From an uncultured Christensenellaceae bacterium (GTDB lineage Bacteria > Bacillota > Clostridia > Christensenellales > Borkfalkiaceae): a stretch of 64,000 bases of DNA. How positions within the stretch are numbered: position 1 is the first letter of the stretch; the number at the start of each line of letters is the position of its first letter. The stretch spans positions 186,001 through 250,000 of the forward strand of contig CAJUIR010000001.1 of the NCBI GenBank assembly GCA_910586655.1. The letters run 5' to 3'. The position numbers and the translations under genes are program-made. Below the pieces are notes generated by a model that did no database searches, was not told the DNA's origin, and was given only the letters and a program-made list of their open reading frames with translations. Below are positions 51,984-60,551 of this stretch, piece by piece.

Positions 51984-54900
51984 TTAATTGTACTTCCCGT
52001 CCCGATCGAAAGGTGAATACTTCACTTCGTAATCGGAATTTTCTTTTTCCGAACTCTTCGTTCCGTCAATCGTCGTTGTAGTGGTCGTGGTCATGATCGT
52101 ACCGGGATGAAATGCCGGAGGCGGTGTAGACGCATTGGGCTGCTGAACGACAACTACGGGTTGTTGTTTTGCTTGAGACTGATAAGACTGCTTCTTCTGA
52201 TACGGTTTTTGCGTAAAATTCGGCTGTCTTTGCCACGATTGATTCGGCTGCGGAGAAACAGGCTGCTGCGGAACATATTCTACCGGTCTTTGATATGGAG
52301 GTACGGACGGCTGCGGCGGCTCTGCTCTATGAGGAGCATTGTGCGGAAGATAACCGTAATGCATCTGACGTTGCATTTCTTCCATCGCACGCATTCTGCG
52401 TTCGTCCTCGCGGAATAAGATTTCGCGCTGTCTGTCTTCGATTTCACGAAGCCGCTTCTCGTCTGCAGCACGGTTCATTTCATACTTCCATGTTTCCATT
52501 TGCTGCAACTTGCTTTCCAAAGCGCGGATTTTGAATTCCTGTTCGTCGTAATACTGCCCGTAACCGTTATTCGCACCGTAAGGGAAAGGATACGACGCAT
52601 GCGGCATGGAAGTCTGGGGATACATCGGCTCGACGGGACGGCTGATGACTCCGTACTGAGAATCGCCTCTGCGGAGATCCAGCATCCTTCTGCGTTCTTC
52701 CAGATCGCGATCTTCTTCTTCGAGTTTGATCCTGTCTTTCTCGCGCGATTCCGCAATCATTTCAAGGAATTCTTCCGTCCTCTTTTGATGCTCGAACTCT
52801 TCGCGCAATTCGTCGCGTAATTCTTCACGCAGATCACTGCGCAACTGCTGCAACGATTCGTCGTTTAACAGGAAACCGGAAGCCGACTGCGAAACGGGAG
52901 CCGCGACTACCGTTTGTACCGGTTGCACGGTCTGAACCGTCTGAACAGGCGGCTGAGGCGCCTGTTGAACGGGCTGCGTTTGTACGGGCTGTTGGATCGG
53001 CTGTTGAGCGGGCTGCTGGGACATTGCCGGCTGAATCGGCTGCTGTTGCATTCCCATGCCCATTGCAGGATTCAATCCGCCCATTCCCATAAACATTCCG
53101 TTCAGTCCTAATCCGAGACCTCCCAAACCGCCGTTTCCGTTGCCGTTATTTTGTTTTTCCATCGCGGCAATCCGCGCTTCTTCGCGTTCTTCCTCGCGAC
53201 GGCGGCGTTCCTCTTCGCGCTCCTCTTCTCTGATGCGTCTTTCTTCCTCGCGGTCCTGTTCGCGTTGACGGCGCTCTTCCTCGCGCAAAAGTTTCTCCTC
53301 TTCACGCAAACGTTTTTCTTCTTCGCGTTGGAGTCTTTCTTCTTCTCTTCTGCGCTGTTCTTCCTCTTGCGCTTTCTTTGCGGCGCGCGCATCTTTGTTC
53401 TCTTCGTAATCTTTCGCCGTATCCTGCAATAACGTTTTGGCTTTCTTGCTTCTTACTTTTGCAATAATGACGCCGATCAACAAGAGAACGGTGAGTCCGA
53501 TCGCACCATATGCGATGTACGACCACATTGAAAGAGACAATCCGAATAATCCTACGCCGACAGCAGAATAAGTCATATATTGCTTCGTCTGCTTTTTCGC
53601 TTTTTTTCGATTATTTTCGAAATGCGCGATCAATGCGATGAAAATGATACTCAACAAGAGGCATACACCGCAAACGACGACCTGCCAGTATTGCGTAAAA
53701 AATTCTTTCACTTTTCCGAGTACAGCCGACGCACCGCTTTGCGGTACAGTATAACTGACTCTAGGGCTTGAATTAGTCCCGTCTTCCACGGTTCCGTTTT
53801 CTTCAAATATGAAGTTGTAAACGTCTTCGCCTGCGAGCACCGCACTGACGAAGAAGGTTGCGCCGCCTTTGAGTGCTACTTCTTCGAGCGCAATTTCGGA
53901 ATCTTTGCTGTCGTAATACTTCACGATGAGTTCCAACGTCGGGTTTTCCCCTTCCGTTAACGCTTTCACCCAATCGGGAACTCTAAATACCGCGCCGTCT
54001 TTGGTAAACTCCCAAAGCGTGCCTTTTAAAACGTAAGGATTGATGTGCCAATCGTATACGGCGTCTTGTTCGTCGACCGTGATTGTATATCCCGCATCTT
54101 CGTCCGCAAGTTGAACGGCAAGCGTCGACGCAGGCGGCTCCTCGTTTTTCCATTTGTAGTTCGAATCGGTAATCGAAATCGTAAACGAATACGTCTTTCC
54201 CGCATTGCGGGCGTCGATCGTCCCCTCGATTTTAATAATTCCCCGATTCAAATAATCCTGATAATTCGAATCGAGCCGCGAAGTAATATCGATGATCGTT
54301 CCGTTGAACACGATTTCACCGACGATTTCAGGAACTTCCAATTCTTTCTGCTCGACCGTAAACGTAAACTTATCCAGCGAAAGGACATATCCCGCGTCTT
54401 CGTCGACCGAAAGTTGTACGGTATAAATGCCTGCGTTCAAAGATGCAAAATCGATGGCATCGATTGCGCCGAGTTCCTTGCCGTCCGCGTCGCACAATAC
54501 GGCGCTGTAAAGCGCGGTGTTCATCGGTTTGCCGTTGCTGGTGACGGAGAAGATATCTCCGTGTTTGACAGCCGTGCCGTAAACCGTGCTATCCATATTA
54601 ACGGAAACTTCGGCAAGGTCAAGCATTGCACCGAGCGTAATGCTCTTTTCAAGAGAATCGACCTTTTTGCCCGTAGAATCTTTCAATCCGTAGGTATAAG
54701 TTTTATTCTCACCGCTGCCGACCGTAGGAGCATCGCCGCCGATCTTCACGCGCACCGTGACTTTCAACGGATTGGTCGCCGTCGGCTGATACTGATTGAT
54801 ATAGTCCATGATGTCGGTGAAAACGTCGATTTCGTTCCCCGAAGAATCTTTGACAACGTATTCATAGACGATATAGTTTTTATATTCGGCAGCAACGTCG

Positions 54901-57900
54901 AGTATGGAAATCTGATAAGGTACGCCCGATCCGCCGACGATACTGTCGGTGATCGCTTTTCCGTCTTCGTCGGTGAGCGTGACGGGCTTCCACTTCGCGC
55001 CGATCAACTTGGGCGCAATTTCCACCGTATCTTTGTGTTCGAACTGCTTTAATACGGGATGATCGGGGTCGGTTTCATCGATATAATGATAATTATCGTC
55101 CAGTTCGAAATTGACTGTAAATCCGATTTTTCCGGGTCCCTTTCTTCCGTTCGTGCTGGTTTCGGTATCGTATTCGATTTCCGCCGCTGTGATCCCTGCG
55201 GGATAAGGCGACTTCACGCGGACTTCGAAATTGGTTTCGGTAAATTCCGGAAGATTCTTTTCGTCGTACGTCTTCCACGTGCCGCCTGCGGTTTTATATT
55301 CGTACTTCATACCGTCTAAGTCGACTGCCGCCCTGCCTACGGTCAACGGGAACGTAAATTCTGCTTTGCTCGTATCGGTCGTATCGCGTTTGTAATCGCT
55401 GAAAATATCGCTCGAAAAGTCGCTGTTGGCAGGCAGTTTGTGTTCGTCTTTCTTGTCATCTTTTACTTTGATTGCATACACAACGCGATATTCGCCCGCG
55501 CCGTCGACTTTTGCAACGTCCTGCCAGTCGCCGTTTTCGTCTTTCTTCTGATATTTGATCCCGTTCGGATATTTCGAGGTATCCGTTTCCAGATAATCGA
55601 CCGCATCGAAATTGAGTTTAAACGAGAAATCGAGTACGTTGCCGTCGGAATCGACGGAATAAGTGAACTTCGTCGAATCTTTATCGAAATCGTAATCGGT
55701 GCCGTTCTGGGTGAACTGAACGCCCAAACCGCTGATGTCGGCATCGCCCGCCGTAATGGTGATCTCTTTCGAGTAGTATGTGTCGTTTTCTTCGTCGAAC
55801 TTATAATTCCCGTTCTGCTCGTAGTCCTCGCTCGACATGAGTTGCACCCAAATTTTATAGGTGCCTGCAACGTGCGCGTTGTCGTACTTCATGTTTTCGA
55901 GTTTGAACAAATCGGTAATCGTGATTGCTACTTTCGGAGCATCGGCGACCGCATTTCCCTGCGCGTCTTTGATGTACTGATAATAGAATTGCAGTTGCGG
56001 TTCTTCCTGCGTGCCGTCGACCGTTACGGGCACATATCCTGTGCGGTACGCCGTGCTGATCTCGCCCTTGACGTTCGCCTTATACGAAGCGCTCATATTG
56101 GCGAGCGGTTTATTGTCTTCTTTAAACTTCCAGTCGACGCGAAGTTCCACGGCGGAAATCGTAAGCGTGACGGTTGCTTCCGCCTTGGTCGAATTCTTCC
56201 ACTTATAGTTCCGTGCCGTTTTTCCGTCCGGACTGTCGAACGGAAGTTGGAACACCACCCCATACTCGCCTGCTTTGGTCGCTTTGTAAGACTTCGTTTT
56301 TGCGGGCACGCCTACCGTGTTTTCGGTTAAATCGTCGGGAAGCGTTCCTTCGACAAATTGGGAACTATCGTTCAGTTTCCCGATTTTCACCGCCACCGTA
56401 CTGTCGTACGTCAGAGAAACGTTAAATGTCTTTTCCGTTCCGTCGTAAGTAACTGCGGAAGGTGCGGTGGGAACGTCGATTTCCTTGGGCTCGATCTTGT
56501 AATTGACCGAACTTGCATAACCAGACGCAGGCACCAAATCGTAGTTACTGGTAGCCGCCGATTCGTTTAACATCGTGACCACATAGGATCCCGCAAGCGC
56601 AGTTGCCTGAGAATTCCCCAGATTGCGCGCTTGTCCGTTCGCATCCGTTCCGCTTTCATCGGGATGCGCGGTATCGGTACTTCCGTAGCCGTAACTGTCG
56701 GTACTCTTATAATACAGTTTTAAGGTAGGTTTATCCGTATCCCAGGTGGAGGGCTTTTGCACGTTCGTATCGTAATCCCATGCAAAAACGATCTCCGCCG
56801 TTACGGTTTGTCCGTTGTAAGTGGTCTTGACCGATTTATCGGCTTCGGGCGATAATTCCGCCGCGGCGCCGGTCGCGCTGGGCTTCTGTTTCAGAACGAT
56901 TTTATATTCGATTTTGTTCGCACCGAGCGAATAAGTATATTCGTAAACGACGGGTTTATGGTTGGGTACCGTTACGAGCACGTAAACGGTATAAGTCCCC
57001 TTTTCCTTCTTCTTCACCGAGGAAGATGCGCTCGCCCAATCGGTAGCATCCGCGTCGGGCTTTGCGGGCGTCTGAACGCCGTCTTCGTTTTTATGAACGA
57101 TATACTTGTACCAATCCGCAGTCGATTTTCCCGACTCGTCGGTATAGTCGATCAAGCCCTGATAGCCTTTGATCGTAAGCGCAACATCGGGTACGGCAAT
57201 CGTTTGGTCCGTTCCCGTGTAAGTTCCCGACTTATAATCGGGCACCTTAGGCGCAGTTTCGGACGGCTCTTTTAACGATGCCGCAAGATCCGCCTTGCGA
57301 ATGGAATATACGAACGTGGTTTTTGAATTGTCTTTCGCATTTTTGAACGTTACGTCGTAGTTGTTGTTCGTACATTCGACGGTGACGGTATAATCGCCCA
57401 CGTTAAGCCATTTATCGCTGTCCGCCGCATGATAATTGCTCGACGAATAGTTGAACTTATACTCGAACGGTACTTTTGCCAGATCTGCCGCAAGGAACTG
57501 GTGTTCCTTTTTATATGCTTCCTGATCGGCAGCGGCATTTAACGCGGTTTGATCGTAAGCGTACTGCCACCCGCCTTTATAAAGCGGATTATTCTGACTG
57601 TCTGACTGATCCTCTCCGTTCTCGTTCTGATACTTCGTAGAAGTATTTTCGGTCTTGTTGAGGAAGGTATTTTCGTTCACTTTATCGACGGTATCTGCCT
57701 GCGGTTTTTTCGTCGAATCGGCGTAGTTCGTATAGTCGTCGTTTAAAAGCATCGTGACCGTACGTTTATCTACCGTCAATTTCCCCCTATTTACAAACGT
57801 AATATTGTAATTGGGATTTGCCGCTTTCAGACTGTCCATCGCATCGGGATCGGGAATCACATAGTACACGCCCGAGTCCGTTCCGAAGTCTTTGATGAGT

Positions 57901-60167
57901 TTCACGCCCGTCAGCGTATCGCCGGTTACGAGCGGCGTAGCGGTATCTACCTGCCAATACCCCTTGGTGGGATCGTTAAACTGATTGAGGTACTCCACGC
58001 TGCTCAATCCGTATTCCACAGTTTGATCTTTAATGTAAATATTGACGTCTTTCTTTTTTACTTCAATAATAAGCGTCGCGTTTTTCGTGACTTTATTGGC
58101 GGAACTCAAAACCGAAGTATTGGCTGTGAATGAGTATGTTCCGGCGTTTTTGGTGTCGGTAAAATTACAGGGATCGCTCATGGTTAACTTCTTATTTCCG
58201 AACGAATCGAAATAATTCAGTATCTCCATCGGATTCTTTGTTGTGTCCAAAACCGTGACGTCTGTGGTACCGTTATTCCAATATGCCTTGACTCCGGAAA
58301 CGTAGTGTTCGCCGTAGGTATAAGACAACGTCGCAATATCGTTCTTTGCTGTTGCTCCTACGCCTAATTGATTTAACAGTGCAGAATCGTTAATCGGATA
58401 CCAGGTAGAGACGCCGTCTATTTGAACCTCCCACGACATCGAAACGTACTGCTGACCCGAACCTAACGGATAGAATCTTGCCTCTTGCGTATTCGGATTG
58501 GAAGTATAATCGTGAGCAACGGTATAGTTGCTGTTATCCGCAAAAAATGCTCTTCCGGGCCAACAACTTCCATTCGCCAAACCGCTGGTAAAAATCATGT
58601 CGCTGCTTCCGTAAGAAGCACGGCGCACCCCGATTTGAGGCATTCTGATATCGTTGTAAAAACCGGGAACGGCAATTCCGTCTATCGTCGTGCCGGTCGG
58701 ATGGCAATTTATTCTTCCGGACACAGATAAAAAAAGATTGTTTAAATATGAACCCGACATATTTTCGCCGATGATTGTTGCGCCGACAAGATGTAAATTC
58801 GCCGGGGTCTCGCAAAAAACACCGCCGCCCTGAGTTCCGGCTGTATTGCCGGTGATCGTAACTGCGCCCAAATAGACCTTAGCGCTTGCCATATAAACCC
58901 CGCCGCCCTCAGTCGGGGAGGTGTTCCCCGAAATCGTGCCGCCGAGTAAATAAGCCTTTGCATTCGTGTTAATCATAACTCCGCCGCCCCAGGAAATCGA
59001 TGTCCCTGCGACATTGTCCGAAATCGTGCCGCCGTTCATGATGAATTTGGCGGCTTGACCGCTCACCATAACGCCGCCGCCCGTTCTTGCACCGCCGCTC
59101 GTTCCGAGGCTGTGATTCTCTTTACTGAGTCCTGAACGGTTGCCGGTGATCGTTCCGCCGTTCATCGTAAAGACGGCGGAAAGGTTCCCGTAATTCAAAA
59201 GAGCGGGAACAACCGCTACGCCGCCGCCGTTCCCCGCGGCATAGTTGCCGCTGATCGTTCCGCCGTTCATGGTAAAACTGCCCTGAATGACCGTCACGCC
59301 GCCGCCGAAGTCGTTGGAGGCATTGTTGCCGCTGATCGTTCCGCCGTTCATCACAAAACTGCCGGAAACATTCGTATTACCGACTGTAACACCCGCAGCA
59401 TAGACGGCGGTATTATCGGAAATCGAACCGCCGTTCATCACAAACGATCCTCTTACACGAACACCGCCTAACGGGTCGACCAACGTGGTGTTGTTATTGC
59501 TGATTTCGCCGCCGTTCATCGTAAAAGTCGCGCCGACATCCACCTGAACGGAAGGACCTGCCCCACCGCCGTTTTCCTGCACCACCGTAGTTAAGCAGTC
59601 TTTCAGCGCGCCGCCGTTCATGATCAGATTACCGCCGTTCTTCACCCAAATTCCGCTGGCGTCTTGATTTTTGGTATGTCCGCCCGTAAGCGCGCCGCCG
59701 CCTAACGTATCGGTCAGCGTAAAATCCCCCTCTACCACGACCAACGCACCGTTTAACGCAGGTCCGCTTAAATTACGCGAAATGGTATATCCGTTTAAAT
59801 TCAACGTAATATTTCTGCCTGCCGGGATATCCAAATGGCGTTGGGGTTGACCGGCGTCGTCTAAACACCAGTCTTCGCCCAGTTCAACGTAAATGATTTT
59901 CCCTGCGTTCTTTGCATCTTCCGTCACTTCCTGCCAGATATCGGTTTTGGTTTTGCCGTCTGCATCTTTCAAAAGATACTTCACGTCAAAACTTTCCATT
60001 GCGGAAGAATTCGCCAAAGACGAAGCGACAGGAGTACGTTTTGTAAATACATCACTCGAAGAGTTTAAGGGCGAGCAGAATATATAAACTGCACCCAAAA
60101 ACAACGCTGCGACGAGCGTGATCAATAGCGCAATCAAACGATTCTTCGTAAATAATCTCTTCTTCAT
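51984..60167 (-). CDS. Giant (2727-residue) membrane-spanning surface protein with beta-helix ectodomain and long cytoplasmic tail
   Basis: I do not recognise a named family for the whole. In order: an N-terminal signal/anchor (about 10-31); a right-handed beta-helix (about 147-476) of rungs with the motif F-x-MNGGTISGN; a long beta-rich region of MBG/YDG- and Ig-like repeats (about 700-2150); TM helix about 2160-2183; a short Lys-rich loop; a hydrophobic hairpin about 2198-2236 that could be two TM helices; then about 490 cytoplasmic residues. These are a nearly uninterrupted E/R/K helix (about 2244-2335), a Gly/Met and Gln/Pro-rich segment, further charged helices, a Pro/Gln/Tyr-rich region and a threonine run. 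Lys/Arg flanks support a cytoplasmic tail. There is no LPXTG or SLH anchor. Likely an adhesin or structural protein linking outside to inside. It follows a 200-base leader. Confidence 0.85.
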   Translation of the reverse strand: MKKRLFTKNRLIALLITLVAALFLGAVYIFCSPLNSSSDVFTKRTPVASSLANSSAMESFDVKYLLKDADGKTKTDIWQEVTEDAKNAGKIIYVELGEDWCLDDAGQPQRHLDIPAGRNITLNLNGYTISRNLSGPALNGALVVVEGDFTLTDTLGGGALTGGHTKNQDASGIWVKNGGNLIMNGGALKDCLTTVVQENGGGAGPSVQVDVGATFTMNGGEISNNNTTLVDPLGGVRVRGSFVMNGGSISDNTAVYAAGVTVGNTNVSGSFVMNGGTISGNNASNDFGGGVTVIQGSFTMNGGTISGNYAAGNGGGVAVVPALLNYGNLSAVFTMNGGTITGNRSGLSKENHSLGTSGGARTGGGVMVSGQAAKFIMNGGTISDNVAGTSISWGGGVMINTNAKAYLLGGTISGNTSPTEGGGVYMASAKVYLGAVTITGNTAGTQGGGVFCETPANLHLVGATIIGENMSGSYLNNLFLSVSGRINCHPTGTTIDGIAVPGFYNDIRMPQIGVRRASYGSSDMIFTSGLANGSCWPGRAFFADNSNYTVAHDYTSNPNTQEARFYPLGSGQQYVSMSWEVQIDGVSTWYPINDSALLNQLGVGATAKNDIATLSYTYGEHYVSGVKAYWNNGTTDVTVLDTTKNPMEILNYFDSFGNKKLTMSDPCNFTDTKNAGTYSFTANTSVLSSANKVTKNATLIIEVKKKDVNIYIKDQTVEYGLSSVEYLNQFNDPTKGYWQVDTATPLVTGDTLTGVKLIKDFGTDSGVYYVIPDPDAMDSLKAANPNYNITFVNRGKLTVDKRTVTMLLNDDYTNYADSTKKPQADTVDKVNENTFLNKTENTSTKYQNENGEDQSDSQNNPLYKGGWQYAYDQTALNAAADQEAYKKEHQFLAADLAKVPFEYKFNYSSSNYHAADSDKWLNVGDYTVTVECTNNNYDVTFKNAKDNSKTTFVYSIRKADLAASLKEPSETAPKVPDYKSGTYTGTDQTIAVPDVALTIKGYQGLIDYTDESGKSTADWYKYIVHKNEDGVQTPAKPDADATDWASASSSVKKKEKGTYTVYVLVTVPNHKPVVYEYTYSLGANKIEYKIVLKQKPSATGAAAELSPEADKSVKTTYNGQTVTAEIVFAWDYDTNVQKPSTWDTDKPTLKLYYKSTDSYGYGSTDTAHPDESGTDANGQARNLGNSQATALAGSYVVTMLNESAATSNYDLVPASGYASSVNYKIEPKEIDVPTAPSAVTYDGTEKTFNVSLTYDSTVAVKIGKLNDSSQFVEGTLPDDLTENTVGVPAKTKSYKATKAGEYGVVFQLPFDSPDGKTARNYKWKNSTKAEATVTLTISAVELRVDWKFKEDNKPLANMSASYKANVKGEISTAYRTGYVPVTVDGTQEEPQLQFYYQYIKDAQGNAVADAPKVAITITDLFKLENMKYDNAHVAGTYKIWVQLMSSEDYEQNGNYKFDEENDTYYSKEITITAGDADISGLGVQFTQNGTDYDFDKDSTKFTYSVDSDGNVLDFSFKLNFDAVDYLETDTSKYPNGIKYQKKDENGDWQDVAKVDGAGEYRVVYAIKVKDDKKDEHKLPANSDFSSDIFSDYKRDTTDTSKAEFTFPLTVGRAAVDLDGMKYEYKTAGGTWKTYDEKNLPEFTETNFEVRVKSPYPAGITAAEIEYDTETSTNGRKGPGKIGFTVNFELDDNYHYIDETDPDHPVLKQFEHKDTVEIAPKLIGAKWKPVTLTDEDGKAITDSIVGGSGVPYQISILDVAAEYKNYIVYEYVVKDSSGNEIDVFTDIMDYINQYQPTATNPLKVTVRVKIGGDAPTVGSGENKTYTYGLKDSTGKKVDSLEKSITLGAMLDLAEVSVNMDSTVYGTAVKHGDIFSVTSNGKPMNTALYSAVLCDADGKELGAIDAIDFASLNAGIYTVQLSVDEDAGYVLSLDKFTFTVEQKELEVPEIVGEIVFNGTIIDITSRLDSNYQDYLNRGIIKIEGTIDARNAGKTYSFTISITDSNYKWKNEEPPASTLAVQLADEDAGYTITVDEQDAVYDWHINPYVLKGTLWEFTKDGAVFRVPDWVKALTEGENPTLELIVKYYDSKDSEIALEEVALKGGATFFVSAVLAGEDVYNFIFEENGTVEDGTNSSPRVSYTVPQSGASAVLGKVKEFFTQYWQVVVCGVCLLLSIIFIALIAHFENNRKKAKKQTKQYMTYSAVGVGLFGLSLSMWSYIAYGAIGLTVLLLIGVIIAKVRSKKAKTLLQDTAKDYEENKDARAAKKAQEEEQRRREEERLQREEEKRLREEEKLLREEERRQREQDREEERRIREEEREEERRRREEEREEARIAAMEKQNNGNGNGGLGGLGLGLNGMFMGMGGLNPAMGMGMQQQPIQPAMSQQPAQQPIQQPVQTQPVQQAPQPPVQTVQTVQPVQTVVAAPVSQSASGFLLNDESLQQLRSDLREELRDELREEFEHQKRTEEFLEMIAESREKDRIKLEEEDRDLEERRRMLDLRRGDSQYGVISRPVEPMYPQTSMPHASYPFPYGANNGYGQYYDEQEFKIRALESKLQQMETWKYEMNRAADEKRLREIEDRQREILFREDERRMRAMEEMQRQMHYGYLPHNAPHRAEPPQPSVPPYQRPVEYVPQQPVSPQPNQSWQRQPNFTQKPYQKKQSYQSQAKQQPVVVVQQPNASTPPPAFHPGTIMTTTTTTTIDGTKSSEKENSDYEVKYSPFDRDGKYN
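58740..59730 (-). repeat. Tandem beta-helix coding repeats
   Basis: At least seven copies of a unit encoding (F/L)xMNGG(T/S/E/A)(I/L)S(G/D/N)N, plus two variants (YLLGGTISGN, LGAVTITGN), spaced about 22-40 codons apart. Near-identical DNA cores such as CCGCCGTTCAT on the plus strand could allow slippage or recombination and length variation. Confidence 0.75.
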
Positions 60168-60364
60168 TGTGTTTTTCCTCTGTTATGCAGGCTATAAAAC
60201 TTAGGTACAACCGTCAAGGCTGCCTGCACAAGTACCCCGACAGTTGCCAACAATCCGCTCTTTTATGCGTTATTTTCGCCCCACCAAGTACCGAAAAAGG
60301 TACTACGTTCCTATGTAGTACTCGGAATGGGGATAATCCCGCACATTAAGTTGAATCATTAGCA
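60168..60364 (-). promoter_or_regulatory. Structured 5' leader of the giant surface gene (unassigned)
   Basis: About 195 untranslated bases. Visible pairings include a GTACTAC/GTAGTAC hairpin inside a CCCCA/TGGGG-type outer stem (about 60272-60333), and GCAGGC/GCCTGC (about 60188-60226). I do not recognise c-di-GMP, c-di-AMP or another known class. The rest of 60365-60551 holds the promoter and the next gene's terminator. Confidence 0.4.
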
Positions 60365-60370
60365 TCTTCC

Positions 60371-60398
60371 ATTTTAATCGTTTTTTTTGTTTTGTCAA
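60371..60398 (-). promoter_or_regulatory. Promoter of the giant surface gene
   Basis: TTGACA (60393-60398) and TAAAAT (60371-60376), 16-base spacer. Confidence 0.75.
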
Positions 60399-60490
60399 GA
60401 CACTTTTATGAAATTATGAATCAATCGTGTATTTTTTCGTGGTAATTCCCCCTTTTTTTTGCATTCATGGAAATTTATAGTGCAAATATA

Positions 60491-60526
60491 CAAAAACCGA
60501 CAGGAACTTTTTGCTCCTGTCGGTTT
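60491..60526 (-). terminator. Terminator of the 923-residue lipoprotein gene
   Basis: AAACCGACAGGA/TCCTGTCGGTTT stem, nine-base loop, T-rich on the minus strand. Confidence 0.85.
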
Positions 60527-60551
60527 GTTTGCATTTCCTTAATACAAACCT

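Noticed and set aside
54045..55319. Long plus-strand frames opposite the giant surface gene
   Set aside because: They lie antisense to an intact 2727-codon gene and are rich in Arg, Ile, Phe and Asp without known motifs or start signals.
58740..59730. CRISPR-like regular repeats
   Set aside because: The repetition is in-frame coding for beta-helix rungs, with variable spacing and no constant direct repeat; there are no cas genes.
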